Shown here one piece after another: positions 12,005 through 22,188 of a stretch of DNA of 64,000 bases (positions within the stretch are counted from its first letter, which is position 1; every line of letters starts with the position of its first letter). The notes below the pieces were generated by a model, which was not told the DNA's origin, ran no database searches, and was given only the letters and a program-made list of their open reading frames with translations. A program made the translations under genes and the position numbers. Where the stretch lies: contig JAPFFF010000009.1 of NCBI GenBank assembly GCA_039105265.1, positions 3,224,001 through 3,288,000 of the forward strand, in the 5' to 3' direction. Source of the stretch: Tritrichomonas musculus (Eukaryota > Parabasalia > Tritrichomonadida > Tritrichomonadidae).

Positions 12005-12565
12005 TAGTATTTCTTCCAAAGACACAAATAAACTCAACAAAATAACTAAATAAGAGTAGTTTACAAAACAATTCTTAGGTATATCCCAGCGCATCGTGGA
12101 AAAGTAAACCATGCAAAGATAATTATTTTAGAATGTCTTTTCCTAAAGTATCCCTTTCGGCCGTACGCCGTAATTGAAGATTTTTTTATGTAAAGTATTC
12201 AAAAAGTTGCACTTTTGCCGTGTGCCGTAGAAATTTTGTAAAATAAACTATTCAATGAACGACCAAATAACCGTATTTTACAAAACCGCCGAAGGGCTAT
12301 TCCTAAAGCTCAAACAAATTCAAAAAACTCACTAAATAAGATTGTTTTACAAAATAATTCTTTTTTTAATTCCAGTATGTTTTATTTTCCTTATAAACAA
12401 ATAAATTATCGATAGTTTTTTCATCTGCCAACTATGTGCTGGAATTTGTACGATAGTTATTTTGTAAATCGCTTTTATTTAGTAAATTTGGCGAATTTGC
12501 TTGAGTTTTAGGAAAAAATATTAAAAATGAATAATCTTTGCTTGGTTTGCTTATCCATGATGTAT
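12005..12565. repeat. Nested inverted-repeat cluster (MITE-like)
   Basis: Arms at about 12095-12130 (GCGCATCGTGG...) and 12525-12562 (reverse-complement similar, with several mismatches) enclose a second, better pair. In that pair, 12299-12362 (TTCCTAAAGCTCAAACAAAT) matches the reverse complement of about 12457-12516. A third, direct copy of the same block lies at about 12011-12075. The pattern suggests one MITE family inserted more than once at the same place, or a duplicated terminal repeat. GC-richer islands CTTTCGGCCGTACGCCG and GCCGTGTGCCG sit between the arms. Confidence 0.55.
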
Positions 12566-13508
12566 AATCAACAATAAAAATGGAAAAAGTGATTTGAACG
12601 AATTGGGAATAGTATTTTTGATATCAATATGAAGAAAATTAGAAAACAATTTCCTGTATAAAATCATAATTTTCAAAATTTTGAAATTCGCCTTTTAGGT
12701 AAAAAAATATTCGCCTTTTAGGTTAAAATAATTCATATCACTTGTGATCTGAATATAAAAATTGGTAAATTTCGAGTTCTTCCTCATGAAATATAAATTA
12801 CTTATATAATTCTATTTAAAAATAATATAATTAAAAAAATCAAAAAAAATTGTTTTTTGAATTAAGATAACCAGATTAGGATTCAATTTTTTTCAAAAAA
12901 ATAATTTATTTTTATCTTAAATTCCTCTCGAAAAATATGTCTTTTTTATATTATATTTATCATTCGTCATTTAAAAATTATATTTTGAAAGAAAAATGAT
13001 TTGTCGAGTGGATAGAAGTTTCCATACCTTTTGCCCCTTAAAAAAAAAAACTTTAAGATATTGTTTCTATAATTTTAGAAAGATTTATAGTTCAGTCCTC
13101 AAAATAGTCATTATGAACGAGAAAATTATTTAGTCAACATAGTCCATTTTGTACAAAATAAAAATATTTTAATTTATACCAATAACCTTGATTTTTTAGT
13201 TTAATTTTTGTAATATATGCATTTGTTAATCAAGATAAAGCATAATTTCGTAGTTTAAAACTTAAATTTTTAAAAGTATTTTTATATTCCTGATAAACCT
13301 TTTAAAAAAAAAAAAGCGTTTTCAAATCATAAATATTTGATTTAGATACTAATTTTACTACATATTTAATCAAATTAAAAGTAATAATAAAAAAAAAATT
13401 ATTAATATTATCAAAAATATAATTAACAAAAATGCCCGTTAATACTTTTAACTACTACAGTTTCAATGATGTATAAATACAAATAACAAAAACATCATAA
13501 AAGTAAAA
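12566..13508. other. AT-rich spacer downstream of the BTB/discoidin gene
   Basis: No gene recognised. It contains a short direct repeat, ATTCGCCTTTTAGGT, near 12688 and 12709, and AGTTTCCATACCTTTT near 13018, which is an inverted match to AAAGGTATGGAAACT near 11433. Both are too short to define an element. Confidence 0.4.
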
Positions 13509-16500
13509 TTAAAATGAATCGCTTTCAAAGTCATCACTTATCTCAACTTTAACATCATCATCACTTTTTGTGTCTTTTTTATCGTCATCCTTATTTGTGT
13601 CAGATGTAACGTCTGAGATTACAATTACATCAGAATCGTCACTTTTTGAGTCTTTCTTCTTAGAGTCAGATGATGCATCTGATACAGTGATCGCATCTGA
13701 GCCAGAAGTCTCCTTCATCACTTTATTCAGATCGTCTTTATCATCCTTATCGTCGCTCTTGTTGTTTTTTGAACCTCCATCTGAATCAGTGTCACTAAAA
13801 ATGGTGGCAATGTCGCTTGAGTCAGATCCAGATTTTTTTTCTTCTTTCTTTTTCTTTTCTTCTTCTTCATTTTCTTTCTTGTTGTCGGTGTCTGCTTTTT
13901 GTGAGGACTCAGAAATTGATATGACGTCTGAATCGGATGAAACTTTTTGTGTATCTTTCTTATCGGTGCTTTTTGACTTGGAGCTGCTGATGAAATCTTC
14001 TGTGGCTGAAATAGCAACTGACTCGCTTGTTTCCTTTGAGTTCTTGCTGCTTGTCTCCTTCTTGTTTTCAGTGTCTGTCTTGTCGGATGAATCTAAAATT
14101 GCGACGACATCTGAATCGGATGAAACTTTTTGTGTGTCATTTTTAACATCGGTGCTTTTTGACTTGGAGCTGCTGATGAAATCTTCTGTGGCTGAAATTG
14201 GGACTGACTCGCTTGTTTCCTTTGAGTTCTTGCTGCTTGTCTCCTTCTTGTTGTCGGTGTCTGCTTTTTGTGAGGACTCAGAAATTGATATGACATCTGA
14301 ATCGGATGAAACTTTTTGTGTATCTTTCTTATCGGTGCTTTTTGACTTGGAGCTGCTGCTGAAATCTTCTGTGGCTGAAATTGCAATTGACTCGCTTGTT
14401 TCCTTTGAGTTCTTGCTGCTTGTCTCCTTTTTATCTTTCTTGTCGCTGCCATCGTCTTCGTCAGAGATGTCTATCATCACGAGGACGTTGGATTCCGATG
14501 ACTTCTCGTTGCCTTTTTTTGGCTTCTCTTTTCCTTTGCTTTCTTTGTCTGAACTGGAGCTGTCTGTGAACTTATCTGAACTTAAAACTGCAACAACTTC
14601 ATCCGAGTCATTTTTGCCTTTTTCATCCTTCTTATCTTTCTTTTTATCGTCTTTATCTTTCTTTTTATCATCTTTATCTTTCTTTTCTTTTTCTTCTTTC
14701 TTCTCTTTTTCTTTCTGTTTTTCTTCTTTCTCTTTCTTTTCTTTTTCTTTCTTCTCTTTTTCTTTCTGTTTTTCTTCTTTCTCTTTCTTTTCTTTTTCTT
14801 TCTTCTCTTTTTCTTTCTTCTCTTTTTCTTTTTCTTTCTGTTTTTGTTTTTCTTCTTTCTCTTTTTTCTCTTTGTGAGGTTTTTCATCGTCTGATTTTTG
14901 ATTTTTATTTTCAGTTTTTGAGCTTCGTGATTGTGTCTTTTGTGAGACTGGAGATGCTGGAGCAGACATTTTTGCTGTTCGTGGTGTCCTTGGTGATCTT
15001 GGTGAGGGAAGTCCTCTTGATTGGCGAATTTCCTCAAAAACTCGAATATTGTGATTTAATCTTTGTCCTTCACTTTCATCAGATTCAACATTTCCGAAGA
15101 ATTCTAAGCCACTGAGACATAAAATATTCATTCCATCATATGTTTTTCCAATCTGAGTAATTCGCAAGAATTTACAGATATGATAATCTTGTTGAATTTT
15201 ATAGACATTTGCCATAAATTTTCTGTCCATTTGCATAGAATTTACTTTTTTATCTAAAATAAACCATTTTTCTCCATCATATGAACCAGAAAGTTGCCAA
15301 CTTCTCATGTGCCAGAAAGCACCACTTTTCAATGTATATTTGGTTGGTTGAACCTTATGCTTTAAAAATTGAAAAGTAATTGATTGTTTAGGTTCATTGA
15401 TACTATACCAAATTCTTTTATGTCGTGGTGATATTAAAACTTGAGGATTGTTTGATGATGTAATTACATTTATGTATTTATTTTCACTGGTCAGTTTTTT
15501 AAATACACCATCAGAATATTCATCGTCGTCAAATAGCTCTACAGATGAGATTATTAATTCATATGCATCATCCTCTGGATAGTATTTGGATGAAACTAGT
15601 TTAAATGATGAATATGGCTCTGTTTTCTTTTCAAGATCTATTTTGACTGTCTCTCGCGGTTCTATGATTTCATCTGGTGATTCTTGATTATCAATTATAT
15701 TCCATTTAGTCTGATCTTGTGTACCATATAATATCCATTCTTTTGATCCTTCTTTAAATGAATTTCTTATTGAGTATGACGAAATCGAAACCGAAATAGG
15801 AAGTTGAAAAATAATATACGGATAAATGAAAACTAATGATTCATCTTTATTTTCATTTGGTTTAGTTGAAAATTTGTTATCATTTGTTGTAATAATGAAA
15901 TCTTCATTGTTTGTGGGATTCAAAAAATTCTGAGGATCATGAGAAGTAGTTGTAACCTTTATAAATTCGTTTTTAAATGGCCTACCATTGCTTTCAAATG
16001 AAATTTTGGCCAAAATGCCTATGTATGGTTCTTGCATTTTGAGCATTCGAGATTTTTCATTAGTTATCTGAGATAAAGATAACATTTTTGATGGCTTTGA
16101 CGTTTTTGACTTTTTCGATAAAGCTTTTAATTTGTCTGAAAACTCAATTTGTGGAACGTTGCCTTGATTTGGAAGCTTATTTGTTGTTTGGTTGATAATT
16201 GCGCTTTTTGCCTTCTTGTCAATGAATAAAAATCTATATTGTTCATCTGAAAGATTTTGAATATTGGAATTATTAAAAAAATCGGGCTTTAAATTTGGGT
16301 TTCTTTTAAAATGCTCGGCAATAAAAGAATCAATAATGTTTCTATCAATTTGAAAGGAAAGAGCTATATTCAATAATTCCTGGAGAGGAATTGGTGGGAT
16401 TGAGTGCATTGAATCGGTTTTAAACATATCTGTTAATAATTTTTTTTTATCTTTAAATGTATTTACAGTTGGTAAAAGGTCCAGCAAATCATAATCATCA

Positions 16501-16868
16501 ATAATTTCTGCAATTTTTACCTCAACTTCAGGTTCTCCTTCTAAAAATTTCTCTATAAGATTTTGAATTATTGGGCTTTTCCATGTTTTTGCAATTTTTA
16601 AAATAGAACATGCCGTTTTTAAAGATAAATCAACCTTTTGTCCATGAGCTAAAGACAAAAAATCTGAAAAACTTTTATCGTTTGATCTTTCGCTAACCTC
16701 AAAGTAAGTTATTTTGCCATTAAAATATTTTTCTCTAAATAAATCTGAGACAGATGATAGAACTAATGGATTTACCAAAAAAGTGGTTTTCTTATTAAAA
16801 ATTATTTTAAAATCGCGAGGATATTCTATTGATAATTGGTAGGAATGTTGTTTATCATTCTTTTTCAT
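13509..16868 (-). CDS. BTB-like / double F5/8 type C (discoidin) protein with acidic Ser-rich tail, 1119 aa
   Basis: The N-terminus (about 14-110) fits a BTB/POZ-like fold, followed by a helical BACK-like stretch to about 230. Two discoidin-type (F5/8 C) beta-sandwiches follow at about 286-452 and 460-600; WQLSGSYDGEKWFILD and LRITQIGKTYDGMN are typical of the fold. BTB plus discoidin-like proteins are numerous in trichomonads and are thought to be intracellular adaptors; no signal peptide or membrane segment is visible. From about 667 the chain becomes Lys/Glu repeats. From about 755 to the end it is acidic and Ser-rich, with three copies of a roughly 55-residue repeat and about a dozen short hydrophobic patches of the SDVIVISD type resembling SUMO-interaction motifs. 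The ATG at 16868 is the first in the frame. The long frame on the other strand over 13570-14877 is a shadow of the biased codons. Confidence 0.7.
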   Translation of the reverse strand: MKKNDKQHSYQLSIEYPRDFKIIFNKKTTFLVNPLVLSSVSDLFREKYFNGKITYFEVSERSNDKSFSDFLSLAHGQKVDLSLKTACSILKIAKTWKSPIIQNLIEKFLEGEPEVEVKIAEIIDDYDLLDLLPTVNTFKDKKKLLTDMFKTDSMHSIPPIPLQELLNIALSFQIDRNIIDSFIAEHFKRNPNLKPDFFNNSNIQNLSDEQYRFLFIDKKAKSAIINQTTNKLPNQGNVPQIEFSDKLKALSKKSKTSKPSKMLSLSQITNEKSRMLKMQEPYIGILAKISFESNGRPFKNEFIKVTTTSHDPQNFLNPTNNEDFIITTNDNKFSTKPNENKDESLVFIYPYIIFQLPISVSISSYSIRNSFKEGSKEWILYGTQDQTKWNIIDNQESPDEIIEPRETVKIDLEKKTEPYSSFKLVSSKYYPEDDAYELIISSVELFDDDEYSDGVFKKLTSENKYINVITSSNNPQVLISPRHKRIWYSINEPKQSITFQFLKHKVQPTKYTLKSGAFWHMRSWQLSGSYDGEKWFILDKKVNSMQMDRKFMANVYKIQQDYHICKFLRITQIGKTYDGMNILCLSGLEFFGNVESDESEGQRLNHNIRVFEEIRQSRGLPSPRSPRTPRTAKMSAPASPVSQKTQSRSSKTENKNQKSDDEKPHKEKKEKEEKQKQKEKEKEKKEKEKKEKEKKEKEEKQKEKEKKEKEKKEKEEKQKEKEKKEEKEKKDKDDKKKDKDDKKKDKKDEKGKNDSDEVVAVLSSDKFTDSSSSDKESKGKEKPKKGNEKSSESNVLVMIDISDEDDGSDKKDKKETSSKNSKETSESIAISATEDFSSSSKSKSTDKKDTQKVSSDSDVISISESSQKADTDNKKETSSKNSKETSESVPISATEDFISSSKSKSTDVKNDTQKVSSDSDVVAILDSSDKTDTENKKETSSKNSKETSESVAISATEDFISSSKSKSTDKKDTQKVSSDSDVISISESSQKADTDNKKENEEEEKKKKEEKKSGSDSSDIATIFSDTDSDGGSKNNKSDDKDDKDDLNKVMKETSGSDAITVSDASSDSKKKDSKSDDSDVIVISDVTSDTNKDDDKKDTKSDDDVKVEISDDFESDSF
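13930..14430. repeat. In-gene tandem repeat, about 165 bp x3
   Basis: Within the BTB/discoidin gene, three copies of an in-frame repeat encode SSKNSKETSES..ISATEDF followed by SSSKSKSTD...TQKVSSDSD. Copies differ by small substitutions and by a 2-codon difference (KSTDKKDTQ against KSTDVKNDTQ). The reading frame is kept, which fits selection on the protein or recent duplication. Confidence 0.85.
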
Positions 16869-17057
16869 CAGAGTAAACCATTGAAAATAAAAAGTTTTGG
16901 ATTTGAATGAGAAAGTAGATAAAAAAAATAATAATAATAAATAATAAAGATAGGGAAATATTGCGGTATATGATTATTAGCCCTTTACGAGATAAAATAG
17001 ATGTTAGTTGGACAATAAGTATAATGATTCAAACTTTATTTATTTAAAATGAGCCAC
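16869..17057. other. Short spacer between two minus-strand genes
   Basis: This 189-bp AT-rich spacer holds the likely promoter of the BTB/discoidin gene (minus-strand TTCAATGGTTTACTCTGATG at its left edge) and the 3' end of the proteolipid transcript. Confidence 0.4.
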
Positions 17058-17552
17058 TTACATGTCTCGGCAATCTTGCTTCTTGCTATTAAGAATAATT
17101 GAGACAATGAAACCATAAAGACCAAGAACTTCTCCGAAAATGAGAATAAGCATTGCACCCATGATAAGACGTGGTTGTTCGGACATAGCACGAGCTGCAG
17201 CATCACCAGAGACGCCAATGCACATTCCTGATGCAAGACCTGTAAGACCGACAGAAAGACCGCCTGCAAGGTTTGCATAACCAGCGAAAAGATGATAACC
17301 ATTTCCTGAAACTTTAACTGATGGGGCAATGATAACTGCAGTAACTAATCCGTAGATACCGACAATACCAGCCATAATAATTGGCATAAGACCACGATAA
17401 ATAAATTCTGGATGAACAGCGCAAACGGCGAAAACTCCAATTGCTGATTTAGCAGTTCCATAACCTGAACCAATTGATGTGAAAGCAAGTGAGCATGCAA
17501 TTCCTAAGAATGCAAAGAATGTAGCAACGACTGGGCAATCTGGATCAGCCAT
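17058..17552 (-). CDS. VMA3: V-type H+-ATPase proteolipid subunit c, 164 aa
   Basis: This is the ring-forming, proton-carrying subunit of the V-ATPase membrane sector (Vo). It acts in acidic vesicles and vacuoles. The 164-residue length is normal for a 16-kDa c subunit with four membrane helices (about 8-30, 52-75, 86-112, 128-152). The essential proton-binding carboxylate is present as Glu141 in LILIFGEVLGLYG of helix 4. Gly-rich helix packing motifs (GSGYGTAKSAIGV, GLTGLASGMCIGVSGDA) and the AMSEQPRLIMGAMLILIF block are as in the family. The start at 17552 is supported by an initiator-like sequence 8 nt upstream. Subunit H of the same enzyme is encoded 13 kb away on the other strand. Confidence 0.96.
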   Translation of the reverse strand: MADPDCPVVATFFAFLGIACSLAFTSIGSGYGTAKSAIGVFAVCAVHPEFIYRGLMPIIMAGIVGIYGLVTAVIIAPSVKVSGNGYHLFAGYANLAGGLSVGLTGLASGMCIGVSGDAAARAMSEQPRLIMGAMLILIFGEVLGLYGFIVSIILNSKKQDCRDM

Positions 17553-17556
17553 TAAG

Positions 17557-17564
17557 TTAATGAT
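17557..17564 (-). promoter_or_regulatory. Initiator-like element of the proteolipid gene
   Basis: On the minus strand the sequence reads ATCATTAA, matching the trichomonad initiator TCA+1(C/T)(T/A). The +1 adenine would be at 17561, leaving an 8-nt 5' leader, which is typical for this group. Inferred from the motif only. Confidence 0.45.
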
Positions 17565-19405
17565 ATATCAAATTTAACCGTGAACGATGGAAAATATTAT
17601 TGAAAATTTAAACAAACCTCCTGAGAAATTTTATCGGCTTGCACAATTATTGGTGTATATCTTAAATTCTTTGACACTTATCAAAATGTTATCGTTTGAT
17701 GAATATTATTCTGAAAAAGTCGTTCTTACGATTTTCACTTTTTGAGCTTTTCCGTTGATAAAAATTCAAATTCTTCTAGATATAAAATATGTTATTCATG
17801 TATGTCAAAAGATTTAATATCATTTTAAGTATATATGTAAAAATTTATATGAAATGTTTATAAAAAGCTTACTTCAAATTTTGAAGTTCAAAAAAAGAGG
17901 TATTCATGTAGGGAATTTGTCGATAAAATTTTAAAGAAAACATTTTGTATTTTTTTATAATATATAATTGTAGTATATAATGATTTGTATAATTCTTTGT
18001 GCTTCCATTTTCAAGATATGAATTTATTGTATTTTTGTGAGTATAAATAACTTTGTTTCTGAATTTTTATGTTTTAAATAGAAATATAAAAATATAATTA
18101 TTTATTTATAAAAATGCATTATATGAGCTTATTAATATTCATATTAGTTATAACAGATATTTTTAGTTTATATATATTAATTAATATTCATTTTTAATTC
18201 ATATAATTAAGAAATATATAGATTAGGTATAATTATTTTTCAATATTTAAGGAATGATAATTTTATACAAACTAATAAATAATCAATTGAATTTATAATT
18301 ATCGTTTTTTGAAAAAAATATTTATTTTCTCAATATTATATTACAATTTAATAAATAAACATAGAAACATTTCATAAGAATTGAATTAAATAATCATAAA
18401 AATTATAATTTTATTACTAATATTTTGCGCTTTGTAATTATTGAACTATGATTTTTTTCATTTTTTATTATTATTCAATGTAATTAAATTATGGTTACTT
18501 GAGTTAATTCATGAGAACATAAATATTTAAAAAAAGTTTTTCAATTTTTTGATTTTGGCATTTTGCACCAATAAAATTAATAATATAAAGTAAAATCAAC
18601 TTTTCTAATAAATGAGAGCATAGCCAATATATTCCAATCTCATCTGAATAATTCATATTATTGGCTATGCGCATAGCCAATATATTTTAAATTGAGTAAA
18701 AACATCAAGATATTAAAAAAAAAAAATTTACATTATTTCGTCAAAAAAGCATGCTTATTGCAATCTCTACAGGCAAGAAATTTGTTTCTCTTAATCTGAG
18801 TCTTCAAAACTTTAAATTGGCTGAAAAAATGCAATTATAAAAATTATCAAAGACATTAAGTCATCTCACTTGAATACCTCTTCAAAAAATGATAAATCTT
18901 AATTTTTTTAATTAATTAATGCATAAACTTTAAAATTTTTTTAAATATAATATTATAAAATATAATATTAAATAAAATTAGTAAAATAACTATGCATTAT
19001 TAATTTAATTGATTAAATATATAAAATAACTCTCTCAACTTTTTCTAATACATTTGAAAAATCAATTTGATAAGAAGAATCATACTTCCATTATTTGCAA
19101 AAGGATCAAAAAAAAAGACATTTCATATAATAAAAGTTTGCTCAGTTTTTTTTTTTTTTTTTTAAATAGAAATTCAAAAAGTTTTCTACAATTTGAAAGC
19201 ATCAAAAATAACAATTCAGCATAAATTTTATTATTGTTTTATATAAATAACATGATTTGTTATTTCTAAAGGGAAATTAAAAACAATGTATCAATCATAA
19301 ATGGAAAGAGTTCTACGATTAGAAAAATATAAACGTCTCAAAAAAAATATAAATGATATGTACGTTTAATAATGATCAATTTATATTTTTAAACAGAAAG
19401 AAAAT
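17565..19405. other. 1.8-kb AT-rich intergenic region between divergent genes
   Basis: The region separates the proteolipid gene (minus) from the seven-domain gene (plus). It contains the recurring motif ACTTTTTGAG...TTGATA (17737-17760), about 185 nt upstream of the proteolipid start, and the 24-bp palindrome at 18659-18682. The rest is very AT-rich with a poly-T run near 19147. No gene is seen. Confidence 0.5.
18659..18682. repeat. 24-bp perfect palindrome
   Basis: The sequence TATTGGCTATGC followed by its exact reverse complement GCATAGCCAATA has no loop. The half-site GCATAGCCAATATATT also occurs as a direct copy at 18618-18633. It stands out in a region otherwise made almost only of A and T. 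It could be a dimeric protein-binding site or a joined pair of small element ends. Confidence 0.8.
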
Positions 19406-21856
19406 ATGGATGATTCATCAGATGAAGAATTATTTTATTTTGAATCTCCTGTTCGTTATGATCCAAGAGAAAAGGCACCTATTTTAATTCCGCAAACACC
19501 ACAAATTGATAAATATTTCCATCAAAATGCTGGAAAGCCATTAAGATTTCAGCTTGAACCTCTTCGCCCTATATCATCTACACCACAGCCAAAGCGTTTC
19601 AAACAGAAAAATGCTCAACATGAAGAAAATTCAGAAACCAATTCTCAAATTTGTCAAGTTCATCCAATTCAATCTTTTACGCCAAGGAAAGGAGGATCTC
19701 TTAGTAATGATAATACGCCGTTATCAAAACCACCAAAGCAATCAAACAGTATAATTGAGAGCAATTATGCTTTTTCGCCAACAGTGAAGAAAAACTTAAA
19801 AAAATTCAAGACTATTCGAACTGATGGAACAAATCTTATTCAAGTTCTTGATATTGTACGTGAAGAATTTGATAAAGCTCAAGAAACAAACTTCCAAGGT
19901 GATTTAGTATTCTCGCTTAAAGGTATTGCAAAGCAAACTCTTCTTGATATTATGAAAAAAGCTATTTCGCAAATCGTCATAGAATTTGGTTATTTCCCTA
20001 GTTCATTTACAAATTCATCATCAATTTATTGTGAGAAAAAAAATGTAGAAAACATTGATAACACTCCATCATCTTCAAAACCATCGAAGCCATCTAATCT
20101 TAATAATATTGGACAACAACCAAATAAAACTTTTATCACAATTTCAGCTATATCAGATGAAAATGCCCAAACTGTGATTAAAGGGCAGCTTCTTTCAGGT
20201 TTTAAAGGTATTGTGGTATTTACTCCTGTTCGTGGCAGGTTTAACTCCGCCTTAATGAGCCAATACCCTCAAAAAGTAATTGATATTTGCAAATTGCATG
20301 GTTTTTCTGCAAAATTAGTTGATCCAAATTTGCAGGCAGTTGAATGTGATATGAGGACGAAAGTTGCCCAAAAGCCACCACCTATTCCTAAAAAACCTCA
20401 ATCTTCAAATAATACAAATGATCAAATTGCCCCTAAAAAATTAGAAAAACAAATGAATTCCAATGCTCAGCAGTCAAACCAGAAACCTAGATCACCTTCT
20501 CCATCTGCCAATATTACCAATGCACCTCATTTTTCAGAAGCAGCAAAATCATCAAGTACTATTGAGTTTAATAATCCAAAATTGGCAAAATCATCAGCAA
20601 ATGATGATCAATCGCAACAAATCCAAGATGAACAAATCTTGAAAGTTGAAGTCCCCTGGAACTCTGAAAAAGATGCAGAAGCTCTCATTCGTAAAACGCT
20701 CAGTGGAAATTTTGTAGGCTTATTAAGGTTTATGCCCTCAATTGGACTATATTCCGTAATTAGCATGAAAAATTACCCTGATCGCATTATTGAGATTTGT
20801 GAAGAGTTTAACTTCAAGGCCATTCATAAATGTGGACAAATTATTGAGTGTCAAAAGACAGGCGAAAAACCAAAAGTTGATATTAAAAAGGTTGCAATTC
20901 CACCGCATTCAAAGAAAGGTTTAGAGCAAGTTGTTCGTGCTCAACTTGAAAGTGGATTCATAGGAAACGTACAGTTTTTATCAGTTGGAAATCACGCAGA
21001 ACGAATTCAAGAAATTTGCGAAGAATTCAAATTTGAAAGTAAAGTTGTTGGAAATGTAGTAAATGTGAAAATGACAGAAAGAAAAAGTAAAGAATTGATT
21101 GTTAATTTACCTTTAGAAAGCTCAAAAGCCTTAAAACATAAACTTCAAAAATATCTCGAATGTGGATATATTGGACCAATTATCTTCAAGCCTCAAAGAT
21201 GTGAGCCCAATCGACCAGTCATACCTCAATTTGCAAATATTGTTTGCGACATCTGCAGAATCTATAGTTGCCCAGCCAAGATACTTGATAGCTCAGGTGC
21301 CATTTTGGCTCAATTATCTCCCAAATTAGTTGAAATCAATACAAACTCAGAAGAACTCATTGAACAACAAGTCAGATTACATCTTTCAGATTTTAAGACA
21401 GGTTTCATGATCTTTTCAATCAAATTAGATTTACCCGATGTTAAAAAGAAAGCCGATTTAATTCTTAATATTTGTAAATCTGAACAATTTCCAGCAAAAT
21501 TCGCTGATTTTTATGCTGGCCGCGTAATTTGTAATTCAAATAAAAATGGAACCAAAAAGGCTGAAGTCAAAAATATTGATATAAAAACTGAATCAACTAT
21601 TACTAGTAATAAAAATGTTATAACCATTAGTCTTCCAATATATGATCCAAAAGCTGCTGAACAAATAATTCGAAAGCAATTATCCAGCAAGTTTATTGGA
21701 TCTGTTCTTTTTGTTCCAAAGAATTCTCTCTATAGTAAAAGTGCTATGCCAGAATACCCACAGAAAATTGTTAATATATGTTCTGATTGTGGTTTTAACG
21801 CTTCAATTGTCAATGAGCGTTGCCAAATTGTTGAATGTAAGATGAAGCAAATTTAA
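19406..21856 (+). CDS. Protein with about seven copies of an unrecognised ~65-aa domain, 816 aa
   Basis: The first 140 residues are polar and probably disordered. After that come about seven copies of a 60-75 residue unit at roughly 142-210, 243-316, 412-485, 496-557, 564-639, 641-711 and 738-816. Each has an N-terminal hydrophobic strand and an amphipathic helix (AE.IIRKQL), a conserved S-G/K-F-x-G-x-x-x-F turn and strand (GFKGIVVFTPV, KFIGSVLFVPK), then PQKI..IC..CGF.A and a final strand ending in VEC. The order suggests a small beta-alpha-beta fold. Copies 2 and 7 are the most alike (QYPQKVIDIC, EYPQKIVNIC). A Pro/Ser-rich linker separates copies 2 and 3. I do not recognise the family. No signal peptide or membrane segment is seen. 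The TAATAAA at the stop fits a trichomonad-type end signal. Confidence 0.75.
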   Translation: MDDSSDEELFYFESPVRYDPREKAPILIPQTPQIDKYFHQNAGKPLRFQLEPLRPISSTPQPKRFKQKNAQHEENSETNSQICQVHPIQSFTPRKGGSLSNDNTPLSKPPKQSNSIIESNYAFSPTVKKNLKKFKTIRTDGTNLIQVLDIVREEFDKAQETNFQGDLVFSLKGIAKQTLLDIMKKAISQIVIEFGYFPSSFTNSSSIYCEKKNVENIDNTPSSSKPSKPSNLNNIGQQPNKTFITISAISDENAQTVIKGQLLSGFKGIVVFTPVRGRFNSALMSQYPQKVIDICKLHGFSAKLVDPNLQAVECDMRTKVAQKPPPIPKKPQSSNNTNDQIAPKKLEKQMNSNAQQSNQKPRSPSPSANITNAPHFSEAAKSSSTIEFNNPKLAKSSANDDQSQQIQDEQILKVEVPWNSEKDAEALIRKTLSGNFVGLLRFMPSIGLYSVISMKNYPDRIIEICEEFNFKAIHKCGQIIECQKTGEKPKVDIKKVAIPPHSKKGLEQVVRAQLESGFIGNVQFLSVGNHAERIQEICEEFKFESKVVGNVVNVKMTERKSKELIVNLPLESSKALKHKLQKYLECGYIGPIIFKPQRCEPNRPVIPQFANIVCDICRIYSCPAKILDSSGAILAQLSPKLVEINTNSEELIEQQVRLHLSDFKTGFMIFSIKLDLPDVKKKADLILNICKSEQFPAKFADFYAGRVICNSNKNGTKKAEVKNIDIKTESTITSNKNVITISLPIYDPKAAEQIIRKQLSSKFIGSVLFVPKNSLYSKSAMPEYPQKIVNICSDCGFNASIVNERCQIVECKMKQI

Positions 21857-22188
21857 TAAATATTTATATTCTATGTATTTTAAATTTTATCTTTTGAATT
21901 GATGCAGTTTAGTATGTTTAAGTTATTTTTTGTGTAATTGATTTATCAATATAATTAAAAATATTTTTTTTTGTTGATAATGAATATGTAAAGAGTTAAA
22001 AATATCTGTTGGTGAAAAGTAGGAATGAATCATGATATCATAATAAATCTTATTTAAAAAATAATAATAATAATTTTGGTAAAAGTTCTAACATTTTCAT
22101 GGGATCTAAAAAAGTATATTTAGGTGATTATAAAAATTGTTTCCAATTTTTAAATTTTAAATATTCTTTTTATTTTCTAATATATCTA
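21857..22188. other. Spacer between convergent genes
   Basis: 332 bp of AT-rich DNA between the 3' ends of the seven-domain gene and the coiled-coil gene. Only termination/polyadenylation sequences are expected; nothing else is seen. Confidence 0.4.

Noticed and set aside
11433-13035. 15-bp inverted match AAAGGTATGGAAACT as possible element ends
   Set aside because: Too short, and the similarity does not extend; probably a dispersed short repeat.
13570-14877. 435-aa plus-strand frame opposite the BTB/discoidin gene
   Set aside because: It is the antisense of Lys/Glu and Ser/Asp codons (SSSFSFFSFSF runs). No homology-like features; the minus-strand gene explains the sequence.
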